A stretch of DNA of 34,589 nucleotides from Deltaproteobacteria bacterium (GCA_021777225.1 JAJYDQ010000042.1:1-34589); one strand, 5' to 3'. Counted from the first letter of the stretch, positions 8,922-17,912 are shown. A program made the numbers and translations. Notes: a model not told the origin generated them from the sequence alone.

Positions 8922-10574
8922 TCAATCGCAGGCGTATTTGGCCGCTAGTTCGGGGCTTTCCTGCCAGGGGGCCTTTATGCTCTTCCAAATCTTGCTGTTG
9001 ACCATTCTGTCAATCTCCCGATAAAAATTGATAGCCCCCCTGAAGCCGGCGTATGGGCCTCCTGAATCGTAGCTATGGAGCTGTTTCATTGGGATGCCTT
9101 TCTTTTGGATGGCGAATTTTTCCTTGATGCCTGCACAAAAGATGGCTGGTTTGTAAATTTCAATCAGTTGCTCGGATTCGTATTGGCTTATGTCATCAAT
9201 CACCAAGCTCCGATCAGACATCTCTCTCATCATGCCGTCATAATCCTTGAATCGGAAACCTTCATCCTGGAGCTTCTTCAGTTGTTCATTCGTTTTACGG
9301 GGCCGGAATCTTTCAGGGTCAGGGTGGATTTCCAGTTCTTCGATGTTACGGCTATCCGCATCGACTTTAATGGATGGCAGCACTGTCCGTCCCTCGTAGT
9401 CGTCTCGATGCGCAAATTCATATCCCGCGGAGATGGTTTTCATCCCTATTTCCTTGAAGAGTTCCTGATAATGATGGGCGCGTGATCCACCCACAAAAAG
9501 CATCGCCACCTTTCCCTCGCAGCGGGCCCTTACTTCATCACGGACTTTGATTACTTCAGGCATCTCCCTGGCGATTACCTCTTCGACTCGCTGTTTAAGT
9601 TCTTCGTTTTCAAAATAATTGGCGATCTTTCGTAACGTTTTTGCGGTGGCCTCTGCCCCAATGAAATTGATCTTGATCCATGGAATACCGAACTTGGTCT
9701 CCATCATCTCCGCTACATAGTTGATCGACCTGTGGCACATAATTGTGTTCAGATCGGCTGTATGGGCGTTAGCAAACTGGTCATAAGTGGAATTGCCGCT
9801 GAACGTGGACACCACTGTTATTTCACAGTCGTTAAGGATACGGTCGATCTCAAAGGCGTCGCCTCCGATATTGTATTCTCCAAGAAGGTTGATCTTGTAT
9901 TTGCCTTCCTTGACGTTGTCATTGAGCCCAACAACATTTTTGAAAATCCCGTTATTGGCGATGTGATGGCCTGCCGACTGACTAACGCCCTTGTACCCTT
10001 CGCAACTGAACCCGAAAATATTGATGCCGAGTTCTTCTTTCATTTCACGGGCTACCGAGTGCACGTCATCGCCAATCAGCCCTACCGGGCAGGTTGAAAA
10101 AATGCTGATGGCCTTGGGTTTGAACAGGTCATAGGCTTCCTGTATGGCGGCACGCAGCTTCTTTTCACCACCAAACACGATATTTTCTTCCTGCATATCC
10201 GTGGAAAAACAGTAAGTCATGAAGTTTTCGTCTTCCGGGCCATCTGGACGGGTCTGGTTGCGACGTGTCAGCCAACTGTAAAAGCCGCAGCCTATAGGAC
10301 CATGGGTGATATTTACTATGTCACGGGTCGGACCCATGATAACCCCTTTACAGCCGGCGTATGTACACCCTCGCTGTGTGATGATCCCGGGGATGGTTCG
10401 GGTGTTGGCGCCAATTTCCTGCATTTCCTGTTCTTCAGCAACCTTGTTGACTATGATCTGCTTCGCGCGTTTGCGAGCCACTTTAGTAGGATACTTTCTC
10501 AGCAATTCCTGCTTGACTTCCTGAGGATCAATTTGTTCGGTTTCAATCGGTATATTTTCATTCAATGCTTTCAT
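8922..10574 (-). CDS. nifD: Nitrogenase molybdenum-iron protein alpha chain NifD
   Basis: This is the alpha subunit of dinitrogenase, carrying FeMo-co, where N2 is reduced. The ATG at 10574 (MKALNENIPIETEQ) has AGGAG 7 bases upstream and gives 550 residues. The longer frame to 10646 overlaps nifI2 and is not needed. P-cluster cysteines are in RGCTYAGCKGV, HGPIGCGFYSW and FSTCPVGLIGDD. The FeMo-co cysteine is in IMCHRSINY, the catalytic-pocket Gln and His in SQSAGHHIAN, and the Mo-ligand His in LHSYDSGGPYAGF. Residues about 385-440 (EGRTVLPSIKVDAD through FRFKDYDGMM) are the insert typical of clostridial and methanogen-type NifD. It is a Mo-type NifD rather than VnfD or AnfD, judging by these motifs and the linked nifE/nifN. 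Confidence 0.97.
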   Translation of the reverse strand: MKALNENIPIETEQIDPQEVKQELLRKYPTKVARKRAKQIIVNKVAEEQEMQEIGANTRTIPGIITQRGCTYAGCKGVIMGPTRDIVNITHGPIGCGFYSWLTRRNQTRPDGPEDENFMTYCFSTDMQEENIVFGGEKKLRAAIQEAYDLFKPKAISIFSTCPVGLIGDDVHSVAREMKEELGINIFGFSCEGYKGVSQSAGHHIANNGIFKNVVGLNDNVKEGKYKINLLGEYNIGGDAFEIDRILNDCEITVVSTFSGNSTYDQFANAHTADLNTIMCHRSINYVAEMMETKFGIPWIKINFIGAEATAKTLRKIANYFENEELKQRVEEVIAREMPEVIKVRDEVRARCEGKVAMLFVGGSRAHHYQELFKEIGMKTISAGYEFAHRDDYEGRTVLPSIKVDADSRNIEELEIHPDPERFRPRKTNEQLKKLQDEGFRFKDYDGMMREMSDRSLVIDDISQYESEQLIEIYKPAIFCAGIKEKFAIQKKGIPMKQLHSYDSGGPYAGFRGAINFYREIDRMVNSKIWKSIKAPWQESPELAAKYACD

Positions 10575-10599
10575 TTCTTTCTCCTGGGAGAGACCGGGT

Positions 10600-10980
10600 T
10601 TATATTTCATCGAGGACTTTGTCGCCCCCTTCGCCTGTGCGGACACTTATGGAACTGGAGATCGGCATTACGAATATTTTACCATCGCCGGATTTACCGG
10701 TTTGGTTGACTTTGATGATAGTTGTAACCGCCTTTTTCTTGAGCTTCTCCGGGACGACAGTGAACAGCAGCCTCTTGGGAATCAGGCGTTGACTGTGACC
10801 GAGTTGAGCTATTGCTTCTTCGTAACCTTTTTCAGCGCCTTCAAGTAAGCTGTAGTCAACCAGACCCTTGCCTCTGCCCAGGACGTCCTTGGCGGTCATA
10901 GACGGTATGCCGGCGTCGGAAAGCGCTTTCTTTGTTTTGTTCATCATGTTCATGCGGATGATGGCCATAATTGCTTTCAT
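10600..10980 (-). CDS. nifI2: Nitrogenase-regulating PII-like protein NifI2
   Basis: This is a 126-residue PII-family protein. NifI2 acts with NifI1 to inhibit nitrogenase by binding NifDK when 2-oxoglutarate is low (ammonium switch-off in methanogens and other anaerobes). Family features are the N-terminal MKAIMAIIRMNMMNKTKKAL strand-helix, AKDVLGRGKG, a long T-loop region (VDYSLLEGAEKGYEEAIAQLGHSQRLIPKR), LLFTVVPEKLKKKAV and TGKSGDGKIFVMPI. It lacks the GlnB uridylylated-Tyr motif context. The start codon overlaps the stop of nifI1 (ATGA at 10977-10980), so translation is coupled. nifD follows 25 bp after its stop. Confidence 0.95.
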   Translation of the reverse strand: MKAIMAIIRMNMMNKTKKALSDAGIPSMTAKDVLGRGKGLVDYSLLEGAEKGYEEAIAQLGHSQRLIPKRLLFTVVPEKLKKKAVTTIIKVNQTGKSGDGKIFVMPISSSISVRTGEGGDKVLDEI

Positions 10981-11333
10981 ATCTTTACCTCTTCAATTTC
11001 GCCGGAAGCTGTCTCCTTGATGCCCGAACTGATAGTGTAGACTTCATCCACCTGGCTCACGAAGACCTTGCCGTCGCCGAAAGCGCCCTTATCGCCGGTC
11101 CGGGCGGCCTTTATAACTGTTTTGATGACAAAATCCTTATCCGAGTCGGGCACTACCGTTAGAAGCATTTCCTTGGGGATCTCGTCGTAGGTGATTTCAC
11201 CGATTTTTATGCCTCGTTGTTTACCGCGGCCAACGACCGATATTTTTGTTACTGCGGGAAAACCGGCTTCCATTAAGGCCGCCAGCACGTCGTCCACTTT
11301 TGTGGGCCTCACTATGGATCTGATCATCAACAT
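10977..11333 (-). CDS. nifI1: Nitrogenase-regulating PII-like protein NifI1
   Basis: This is a 118-residue PII-family protein and the partner of NifI2 in post-translational control of nitrogenase. Visible features are MIRSIVRPTKVDDVLAAL, ISVVGRGKQRGIKIGE, a short T-loop with YDEIPKEMLLTVVPD, and TGDKGAFGDGKVFVSQVDEV, a typical PII C-terminal strand and loop. Two in-frame ATGs (11333 and 11327) are possible; the second gives MIRSIV and better spacing from AAAGGA. It lies 48 bp downstream of nifH. Location between nifH and nifD separates it from GlnB or GlnK. Confidence 0.95.
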   Translation of the reverse strand: MLMIRSIVRPTKVDDVLAALMEAGFPAVTKISVVGRGKQRGIKIGEITYDEIPKEMLLTVVPDSDKDFVIKTVIKAARTGDKGAFGDGKVFVSQVDEVYTISSGIKETASGEIEEVKI

Positions 11334-11381
11334 GTCCTTTACCTCATTTTCCTTTTCTTTAATTTCACTATTTATAGATAG

Positions 11382-12308
<927 letters not shown>

Positions 12309-12377
12309 TTAATTCTTTTGGGTGTCTTTGAGATCAGGAAGGAAAGAGCCGGTCAAAATTGACAATGTTTACAATAA

Positions 12378-12393
12378 TGTAATAGTTGTTACA
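12378..12393. promoter_or_regulatory. Putative NifA upstream activator site (proximal)
   Basis: TGT-AATAGTTGTT-ACA fits the NifA binding consensus TGT-N10-ACA, which is palindromic. It lies about 150 bp upstream of the predicted nifH transcription start, the usual distance for NifA-mediated looping. Confidence 0.6.
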
Positions 12394-12502
12394 GTTTTGT
12401 ACACATTGTTCTTGAATGTCCCTTTTTTGTTAGGATTGTTCAATTTTGGGGATGTTCAAAGAGTTGAAACAGGAGCGTCGACTTTCGATGAGAAACCAGC
12501 GT

Positions 12503-12518
12503 TGTCATACATTACACA
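12503..12518. promoter_or_regulatory. Putative NifA upstream activator site (distal)
   Basis: TGT-CATACATTAC-ACA is a second match to TGT-N10-ACA, about 275 bp upstream of the predicted nifH start. The distance is longer than usual, and such a short pattern can arise by chance in AT-rich DNA. It is therefore less certain than the proximal site. Confidence 0.4.
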
Positions 12519-12592
12519 GCAGTCTTAAGAGGCGGGTAAACAGAAAATCGACGCTCTAAAGTGAAATCTTCCGGAGTTTAGAAAATGGCCAT

Positions 12593-12616
12593 GGGAGTGA
12601 AAAACGAATTACTCCC
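12593..12616 (-). terminator. Possible hairpin after nifA
   Basis: GGGAGT at 12593-12598 can pair with ACTCCC at 12611-12616, 10-33 bases beyond the nifA stop. There is no clear T-run on the minus strand, so it may only attenuate readthrough or may be unrelated. Confidence 0.25.
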
Positions 12617-12625
12617 GATTTACTT

Positions 12626-14167
12626 TCAAATAAAGATCTTCTTTTTCTTCAGGTAATCTTCGAGTCCGAACTTCTTGACACGATAACCCATTTGTCTGAG
12701 CGATATTCCGAGGTCTCTGGCCGCGCGGGACTGGATCCAGTTGTTGCGCTGCAGAGCGGCTACGATGCCTCTTTTTTCCATCTCAGTAAGTGAATCCAGT
12801 CGTGTTTCGATTTCAAAAGAGGTCTCTTTGACAGTATGAGTGATATAAGGCGCCAGGTCATCTACATGAATAAGACCGTTTTCAGAGATTATTGCGAGCC
12901 TTTCCAGAAGATTTTCCATTTCCCTGACATTACCCGGCCACGAATAACGAATTAGAGCTTCTATTGCTTTGGGTGAAAAATGAAGTTCCGATCCGTACTC
13001 CTTGACTAGAGACTTTGTAAAAAAACTCAACAGACCTACGACGTCTTCTCTTCTTTCCCGAAGTGGGGGCACGCGAATGGGGAATACATTGAGCCGGTAA
13101 TAGAGGTCCTGCCTGAATTCGCCTGAAACGGTAGCTTTGGCCAGATCACGATTCGTAGCGGTAATTATTCTGGCGTCAACTTTCCTGGTCTTTGAACTTC
13201 CGAGACGTTCGAATTCCTTATCCTGGAGGAACCGGAGCAGTTTTGCCTGAACAGGCAGGGACATTTCCCCGATTTCGTCAAGGAAAAGGGTACCGCCGTC
13301 AGCTTCTTCAACTCGACCCGATCTTGTTTCCGCGGCGCCTGTAAAGGCCCCTTTTTCGTATCCAAACAGTTCAGCTTCAAGAAGATTTTCTGGCAGGGCG
13401 GCGCTATTGACCTTAATGAAAGGGTTTCTGGACCTTGCGCTCAATTCATGAATTATCTGGGCTACCAAAGTTTTTCCGGTCCCGGACTCGCCCAGTATCA
13501 GGACCGTGGCTTTGGTGGGCGCCACCTTTTTGACGAGTTGTTGAGCTTCCAGCATTGCGGGACTTCTCGCAATTGAAAAGAACCCGCTGCTCTTGCGTGA
13601 GATCTTTTCCTTTAAGAATAGATTGGCCCGGACAAGGTGGTTCTCCCGTGCTTTGACCTGCTCATTCAAACTGATCAACTGGGCAATGAACGCTGCTAGA
13701 ATAGATAAAAAACGTACATCCTCCTCAAATGAGACATCTTCATCGAACAACCTGTCTACGCTTAAGACGCCTATCGGGAAGTTGTTAAGAGTAATTGGCA
13801 CTCCGATAAAAGAAAGCTTACTTTTTTCAAGGTCCCTTGAACCCGTTTTATTTAAGAAAAGAGGGTCGTTACTAATATCAGGGACCACAATTGGCTCATT
13901 TGAACTAAAAATCTTTCCGGTGACCCCTTCGTCATATCTGTAAACTCCTCTTTTCCGTTCCTGACTGGTCAATCCGTGGGAAGCCCTGATTACCAATTTA
14001 CCCGTTTCAGAATCAATTATTGTTACAGCCCCACGTTTCATCGTTAAATCTTCGGAGAGTATGGAAAGAATAATCTCCAGGGATTGGTCCAGATTCAAAG
14101 CTTGCCCGGTTACCTGACTAATTTTGTGTAGAGCCTTCAGTTCTAGTTGATTTATGCGAGCCTTCAT
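12626..14167 (-). CDS. nifA: Sigma-54-dependent transcriptional activator NifA
   Basis: This is a 513-residue enhancer-binding protein. Residues about 14-175 are a GAF domain. Residues about 200-430 are the AAA+ domain, with Walker A GESGTGKT (226-233), the sigma-54-contacting GAFTGA loop (273-278), Walker B GGTLFLDE (291-298) and the arginine-rich PPLRERREDV segment. Residues about 461-505 are a Fis-type helix-turn-helix (NNWIQSRAARDLGISLRQM). The whole protein contains no cysteine, so it lacks the interdomain cysteine motif of the oxygen-sensing rhizobial NifA class. GAAAAGGAC precedes ATG. It lies upstream of nifH in the same direction, and the TGT-N10-ACA sites between them support NifA rather than another GAF-containing activator. 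Confidence 0.92.
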   Translation of the reverse strand: MKARINQLELKALHKISQVTGQALNLDQSLEIILSILSEDLTMKRGAVTIIDSETGKLVIRASHGLTSQERKRGVYRYDEGVTGKIFSSNEPIVVPDISNDPLFLNKTGSRDLEKSKLSFIGVPITLNNFPIGVLSVDRLFDEDVSFEEDVRFLSILAAFIAQLISLNEQVKARENHLVRANLFLKEKISRKSSGFFSIARSPAMLEAQQLVKKVAPTKATVLILGESGTGKTLVAQIIHELSARSRNPFIKVNSAALPENLLEAELFGYEKGAFTGAAETRSGRVEEADGGTLFLDEIGEMSLPVQAKLLRFLQDKEFERLGSSKTRKVDARIITATNRDLAKATVSGEFRQDLYYRLNVFPIRVPPLRERREDVVGLLSFFTKSLVKEYGSELHFSPKAIEALIRYSWPGNVREMENLLERLAIISENGLIHVDDLAPYITHTVKETSFEIETRLDSLTEMEKRGIVAALQRNNWIQSRAARDLGISLRQMGYRVKKFGLEDYLKKKKIFI

Positions 14168-14779
14168 GTCCTTTTCTCAGCCATTCGCAGAGTGATCCGT
14201 ATGTTGCTGCACAAAAAACTTGCAATAAGTAAGCCAGAAGAGCGGGCCATCGGATTAGATCAATAGTGTCAATTAGTTGAGCATAGCTTCCGTTTGGAAT
14301 GAATTGTTTGTTTTGCGACACACAGGTATTGATCGATTGAGAAAAGCTACATAGACGTAGGATCACAAACGATGTTTTGGGAAACGTGGCCCGTAATATG
14401 CGGATTGAATGATGAATTCCTGCCGGTGTTAGATTACTACGAAAGCAGGAGCAGCACGCAAAAATCGCCTATTTTAACTTTGGGAATGGCCGTTGAACGA
14501 GGTCTGATCCACGACGCCTGGCCTTCCTGAGTCTTTCGAGGGATTCCCTGGAGCTTTCCATCGACTCTGTGACATTACTCTTGCCACGCCCGGAATTGGC
14601 TAAAGCCAGGATTTGTTCTGTCAACGAATTAGTCTTTGGATTCTGGTCAATTTCTTTTATGTTTTTATTCAAAAGTTATTCTTTCATGCCAAGAAGTTCA
14701 ATTATCTAGTGAGAACTTCATTCATTGACCGATTTTTGTCAAGGCGAATCATCGATAAAAAAATTATTGTAACACCATG
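14168..14779. other. Intergenic region upstream of nifA
   Basis: This 612-bp stretch between nifA and hicB must hold the nifA promoter, but no convincing -24/-12 or -35/-10 pair was identified. A TTGACA at about 14270 on the minus strand lacks a good partner. The only gene-like item is the small doubtful frame at 14469-14672. Confidence 0.5.
14469..14672 (-). CDS. Small basic hypothetical protein (doubtful)
   Basis: This is a 67-codon frame from a TTG, with a charged sequence: NSLTEQILALANSGRGKSN, then a helical Arg/Glu-rich part (SSRESLERLRKARRRGSDLV). The composition is protein-like and a short coiled coil is possible. The start codon is weak and no good ribosome-binding site is seen. It belongs to no family I recognise and could be a remnant or a chance frame. 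Confidence 0.3.
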   Translation of the reverse strand: MNKNIKEIDQNPKTNSLTEQILALANSGRGKSNVTESMESSRESLERLRKARRRGSDLVQRPFPKLK

Positions 14780-15019
14780 TTATGCTATTTTCTGCAACGA
14801 ATTGACAAGATCTCGTCCCGATATGGCTGCAGGTAACGACTTGCCATCCTGTTCGTAAAGTAGGATGGTTTCTTCAATGATCTCGCACAACTCAGCGAAG
14901 ACAGCCTTGGCGTCTGAACCATGGCAGCCCCCATAAAACAATTCAGGGCAACTCCCAATAAAACACCCGTCCTCGTCGGACCACTCGACTATCTTGAGAT
15001 ACTTATCGCCTCTGCTCAT
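14780..15019 (-). CDS. hicB: HicB-family antitoxin
   Basis: This is a 79-residue protein with the HicB N-terminal fold: KYLKIVEWSDEDGCFIGSCP, then ELFYGGCHGSDAKAVFAEL and an acidic helix, IIEETILLYEQDGKSLP. HicB neutralises the HicA mRNA interferase and usually represses the operon. No separate C-terminal DNA-binding domain is evident at this length. Its ATG overlaps the hicA stop as ATGA (15016-15019), so the two are translationally coupled in toxin-first order, as usual for hicAB. Confidence 0.85.
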   Translation of the reverse strand: MSRGDKYLKIVEWSDEDGCFIGSCPELFYGGCHGSDAKAVFAELCEIIEETILLYEQDGKSLPAAISGRDLVNSLQKIA

Positions 15020-15213
15020 TTCTTGGACTCCTGAATCGCCAGGCGGATCGCTCTTTCTTGATAGCGTAGAGCGTCGTCGCCAATATTTCCTGAAACAGTT
15101 ACTGGTTTACGAACGTTGGGGTGGGTAAAGTTCCTGTGGCTTCCTTTCCCTCCTCTGTCTATGAAGCCGGCATTCTTCAAGTCCCATATAAGGTCGCGCA
15201 CCTTTCTCGGCAC
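15016..15213 (-). CDS. hicA: HicA-family mRNA interferase toxin
   Basis: This is a 65-residue double-stranded-RNA-binding-fold toxin that cleaves mRNA. The family core is GFIDRGGKGSHRNFTHPNVR, with catalytic His26 in the GSH motif, followed by VTVSGN and the C-terminal helix RYQERAIRLAIQES. Translation starts at GTG (15211-15213) with AAGGA upstream. It has its own promoter about 45-70 bp upstream and is the first gene of the pair. A broken second copy of the same gene lies at 16093-16172. Confidence 0.88.
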   Translation of the reverse strand: MPRKVRDLIWDLKNAGFIDRGGKGSHRNFTHPNVRKPVTVSGNIGDDALRYQERAIRLAIQESKK

Positions 15214-15255
15214 TCAAAATCCTTTTCGAAAAACCAATATTTTTTCTATTCCCTA

Positions 15256-15284
15256 ATTGTACAGTGTTAGAGCCTGATTTTCAA
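15256..15284 (-). promoter_or_regulatory. Sigma-70-type promoter of hicAB
   Basis: On the minus strand, TTGAAA (15279-15284) and TACAAT (15256-15261) are separated by exactly 17 bases. The predicted start is near 15249, about 36 bases upstream of the hicA GTG. Confidence 0.6.
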
Positions 15285-15331
15285 CGCCGTGACGGTAACG
15301 TCGCGTTGTGTATGTGCGGTAGGATGGTAAC

Positions 15332-16019
15332 ATTTGTCCTGATTTGACACACGTCCAAATTAGAATAGGGGATCTGACGAATTAGCGATGTGTCATTTTG
15401 ACCGTCAGGGAAAAATCTTTTACCGAGGAAGTAACCATTGAAAGGATATGATGGCGCTAATCACATAGAAGTCCTGAGAAGTTTTCTGGAGATCCCGTTG
15501 GGAAGCGCTGATGGCGTTTTCAATCGCTTCCTGGAAATCCCCGGAGCAATTTATCGTGGTGAAGGTCTGGAAAGGTTCCTGTATGTCAGAGGTTCCAGAA
15601 GCAACAAGGTATTGCTCGTGGCACATGCGGACACCTATTGGGATCATGAGTACGGATACGATACCGCACCAACACACACAATCAAGATTGAAGATGGCAA
15701 TATTACAGCCGTCAATGAAGAATTCGGGCTCGGCGCTGATGATAGAGCTGGATGCGCCATGCTCTGGCTACTCAAAGATTTGGGACATTCCCTGCTTGTT
15801 ACCAATGGTGAGGAAGATGGCCAAAAAGGAGCTGCTTGGTTGATGAGTCATAACAAGGACATCGCTCACGAGATCAACCACGACCACCAGTTTGTCATTC
15901 AATTTGACAGGCGCAATGGCCGGGATTTCAAGTGTTACGACGTGGGCACGGACGAACATGGAAACCAGGAACATTTAAATATCGCAGAATGGGAGCACAC
16001 ACTAAATTTGTGCTGTAGA
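15332..16019 (+). repeat. Duplication unit, left copy (peptidase gene plus upstream 100 bp)
   Basis: This region matches 17951-18757. The match begins in the intergenic DNA (TTGTCCTGATTTGACAC against TGTGTCCCCATTTGACAC), runs through a near-identical leader (TTTTGACCGTCAGGGAAAAA) and most of the peptidase gene. The left copy lacks 123 bp present in the right copy. Confidence 0.85.
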
Positions 16020-16073
16020 TGGATGGCTAAAAAAGAATTACCCAGATTCAAAATGAATCGATCTACTCCATGA
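15438..16073 (+). CDS. M20/M28-like metallo-exopeptidase, copy 1, with internal deletion
   Basis: This is a 211-residue protein, TTG start with GAGGAAG upstream. The first 171 residues align without gaps to the intact-looking copy at 18050 and include the zinc-peptidase motifs: VAHADT (H63, D65), GLGADDRAG (D101), NGEE (E125, E126) and an Asp near 157. After CYDVGT, 41 residues of the other copy (its 172-212) are missing in frame, then alignment resumes at DEHGNQEHLNIAEWEHTL, keeping the histidine that should be a metal ligand. The last 12 residues diverge. The lost segment probably includes part of the core or lid, so activity is doubtful. Substrate is unknown. Confidence 0.6.
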   Translation: MKGYDGANHIEVLRSFLEIPLGSADGVFNRFLEIPGAIYRGEGLERFLYVRGSRSNKVLLVAHADTYWDHEYGYDTAPTHTIKIEDGNITAVNEEFGLGADDRAGCAMLWLLKDLGHSLLVTNGEEDGQKGAAWLMSHNKDIAHEINHDHQFVIQFDRRNGRDFKCYDVGTDEHGNQEHLNIAEWEHTLNLCCRWMAKKELPRFKMNRSTP

Positions 16074-16092
16074 GCCACTGATCATTTTGTGT

Positions 16093-16172
16093 ACGGTTAC
16101 AGGCTTGCGGACATTAGGGTGGGTAAAATTCCTGTGACTTCTTTCCCCTCCTCTGTCCACAAATCCTGTTTT
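16093..16172 (-). pseudogene. Remnant of hicA
   Basis: On the minus strand the DNA encodes KTGFVDRGGERSHRNFTHPN and VRKPVTV, nearly the same as the centre of the intact HicA at 15016-15213. The first 15 or so residues and the C-terminal helix are missing, and no hicB partner is present. It lies just after the 3' end of peptidase copy 1, so it probably came with the local duplication or rearrangement. Confidence 0.75.
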
Positions 16173-16328
16173 TTTGTCGCAAGCAGGTTTTGAACGAGCC
16201 GTAAGGCCGGAGCTTGATATAGCTCGACATGGGAAGAAAAATAGGAAATATTCCCTGTCATGAATAAAATCATTCCACAAGCTGGAACATATTAAAAAAA
16301 GAGAAGAATTGCCCCTATTATCAGAGAG

Positions 16329-17507
16329 ATGGTCGGCTCAATGCCTGTCGTGGTTATCACCGGCGCACGACAGGTCGGCAAAAGCACCATGCTACGCAAT
16401 GAGTTTGCCGACTATCATTATCTGACACTTGACGACTATGGGGTTCTGGATCAGGCGCTTCTCGATCCCCAGAGTCTATGGCAGGACAAAGACAGAGTCA
16501 TTATTGACGAAGCGCAGCGACTTCCTCAAATCTTCCCGGCCATTAAACTTGCAGTGGACCGGTCCAACCGCCATAAGCGATTTATTCTTTCAGGTTCCGC
16601 TAATCTTTATCTGATGGAGAAAGTAACCGAATCGCTTGCAGGGCGCGCCATATATGTCGATTTACTGCCAATGTTGTTCGGAGAGGCTTCCGGGATAACC
16701 ACAGGCGATAATTTCTTGTCGCTGTGGGAACCGGGACATCAGCCTCAAGGCGCCTCACCGCCGGAAGTGGACCTGATTGACATTATGCTCCGGGGATTCA
16801 TGCCACCGGTATTGGAAATGCAGGCGCCTCGCGATGTAATTCTCTGGCTGGACGGGTACGTCAAAACATATTTGGAACGTGATCTGAGGGAGTTGTCCCA
16901 GGTCGAATCCTTAATAGATTTCCGTAGGCTCATGCAGTGCCTGGCGCTGCGAACCGGAACAATTCTCAATCAGGCTGATGTGGCAAAAGACTGTTCCCTG
17001 AGTCACACTACGGCACACCGTTATATCAGGTTGATCGAGGTCTCGAACATTATCAGCCGAGCGCCTGCCTATTATGCAAGCCGGAGCAAGAGGATCGTAA
17101 AGTCTCCCAAGATTTTTTTCCTCGACCCGGCATTGAGCATTTTCCTGTCCGGGTATACGGATGCTGAATCGCTTCGCAAGAGTCGCGAATTGGGGGGCTA
17201 TTTCGAGACATTGGTGTATCTGAGCCTCAGGGGGCTTTGTGAGGTCTTGACGCCTAGAGCGGAGATATATTACTGGCGCACATCGACCAAGCGGGAAGTC
17301 GATTTTGTCCTCGAACATGGCCGCAAAATCTTGCCTGTTGAGGCAAAGATTACCAGGAATCCAACTATTTCCGACGCCAAGAACCTCCTGGCATTCATGG
17401 AAGAACATCCTCGAGCTTCACAGGGTGTGATTGTTCATGGAGGTAACGAGTTATTACGACTTCACTCCAGGATTCTTGCCGTCCCCTGGTGGTGGCTGGA
17501 CAGGTAA
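16329..17507 (+). CDS. AAA+ ATPase with DUF4143-type C-terminal domain
   Basis: This is a 392-residue protein. Walker A is TGARQVGKST (11-20) and Walker B is VIIDEAQ (57-63), followed by sensor-like FILSGSANLYLMEKVTESLA. Residues about 170-275 contain YVKTYLERDLREL and a winged-helix stretch (NQADVAKDCSLSHTTAHRYI). The C-terminal YWRTSTKREVDFVLEHG and PVEAK form a D-x(n)-ExK nuclease-like motif. Such ATPases are common in accessory regions; their function is unsettled. The frame also encodes IAPIIRE directly before the ATG, which resembles the family's N-terminus, but a TAA at 16293-16295 blocks it. The gene may have lost 10-20 N-terminal residues, or may use an ATT at 16308. Confidence 0.8.
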   Translation: MVGSMPVVVITGARQVGKSTMLRNEFADYHYLTLDDYGVLDQALLDPQSLWQDKDRVIIDEAQRLPQIFPAIKLAVDRSNRHKRFILSGSANLYLMEKVTESLAGRAIYVDLLPMLFGEASGITTGDNFLSLWEPGHQPQGASPPEVDLIDIMLRGFMPPVLEMQAPRDVILWLDGYVKTYLERDLRELSQVESLIDFRRLMQCLALRTGTILNQADVAKDCSLSHTTAHRYIRLIEVSNIISRAPAYYASRSKRIVKSPKIFFLDPALSIFLSGYTDAESLRKSRELGGYFETLVYLSLRGLCEVLTPRAEIYYWRTSTKREVDFVLEHGRKILPVEAKITRNPTISDAKNLLAFMEEHPRASQGVIVHGGNELLRLHSRILAVPWWWLDR

Positions 17508-17829
17508 ACCAGGTTGAAAACCTGTTTGAGATACATGTGACGTGATCGAACCCGATAGCGTATTTTTGTGATCATCTTCATGATGCGGGTCTAACACCCG
17601 ATGAGTTCAAAAAATTACTGTAAATTGTTCAGTGTTTGAAATGGGACGATCGCTGGGATGTTCGTCGTGATATGGATCCCGGGTAGCCGCCATCGGAATG
17701 TGTCATTTGGAACGCCCAGCCCTATTTTCCCATGGCGCTGCCATAGGCTATTCTGGAGCTTCCCCGCACGGGGCGCAGACAAATTCCTCCTGAGAGCACA
17801 TCATATTAACCCTTCAGGGGTTACGCAGA

Positions 17830-17860
17830 ATAGACCATAGCAGCGCTATGGGAGGTCTAT
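17830..17860. repeat. Inverted repeat
   Basis: ATAGACC and CCATAGC pair with GCTATGG and GGTCTAT around a three-base centre (AGC). It is adjacent to the second inverted repeat and may be part of a small non-autonomous or REP-like element. Confidence 0.5.
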
Positions 17861-17865
17861 GGACG

Positions 17866-17912
17866 GGGCAGAGACGCCACTACCTCCTCAGCAGTGGCGG
17901 GCGTCTCTGCCC
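17866..17912. repeat. Strong inverted repeat (13-bp perfect arms)
   Basis: GGGCAGAGACGCC at 17866-17878 is the exact reverse complement of GGCGTCTCTGCCC at 17900-17912. Inside are ACT...AGT and GCCACT/AGTGGC pairings. It is followed on the plus strand by GCAATAAAAATTT, so it could act as a weak terminator or be a mobile hairpin element. Confidence 0.65.

Noticed and set aside
8899-8988. N-terminal extension of NifK
   Set aside because: It lies inside the end of nifD; the ATG at 8898 has its own ribosome-binding site and the known MLLRHTP-type start.
10575-10646. N-terminal extension of NifD
   Set aside because: It overlaps nifI2; the ATG at 10574 has an AGGAG site and gives the normal N-terminus.
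17830-17912. CRISPR array
   Set aside because: The palindromes are not regularly repeated with spacers and no cas genes are present.
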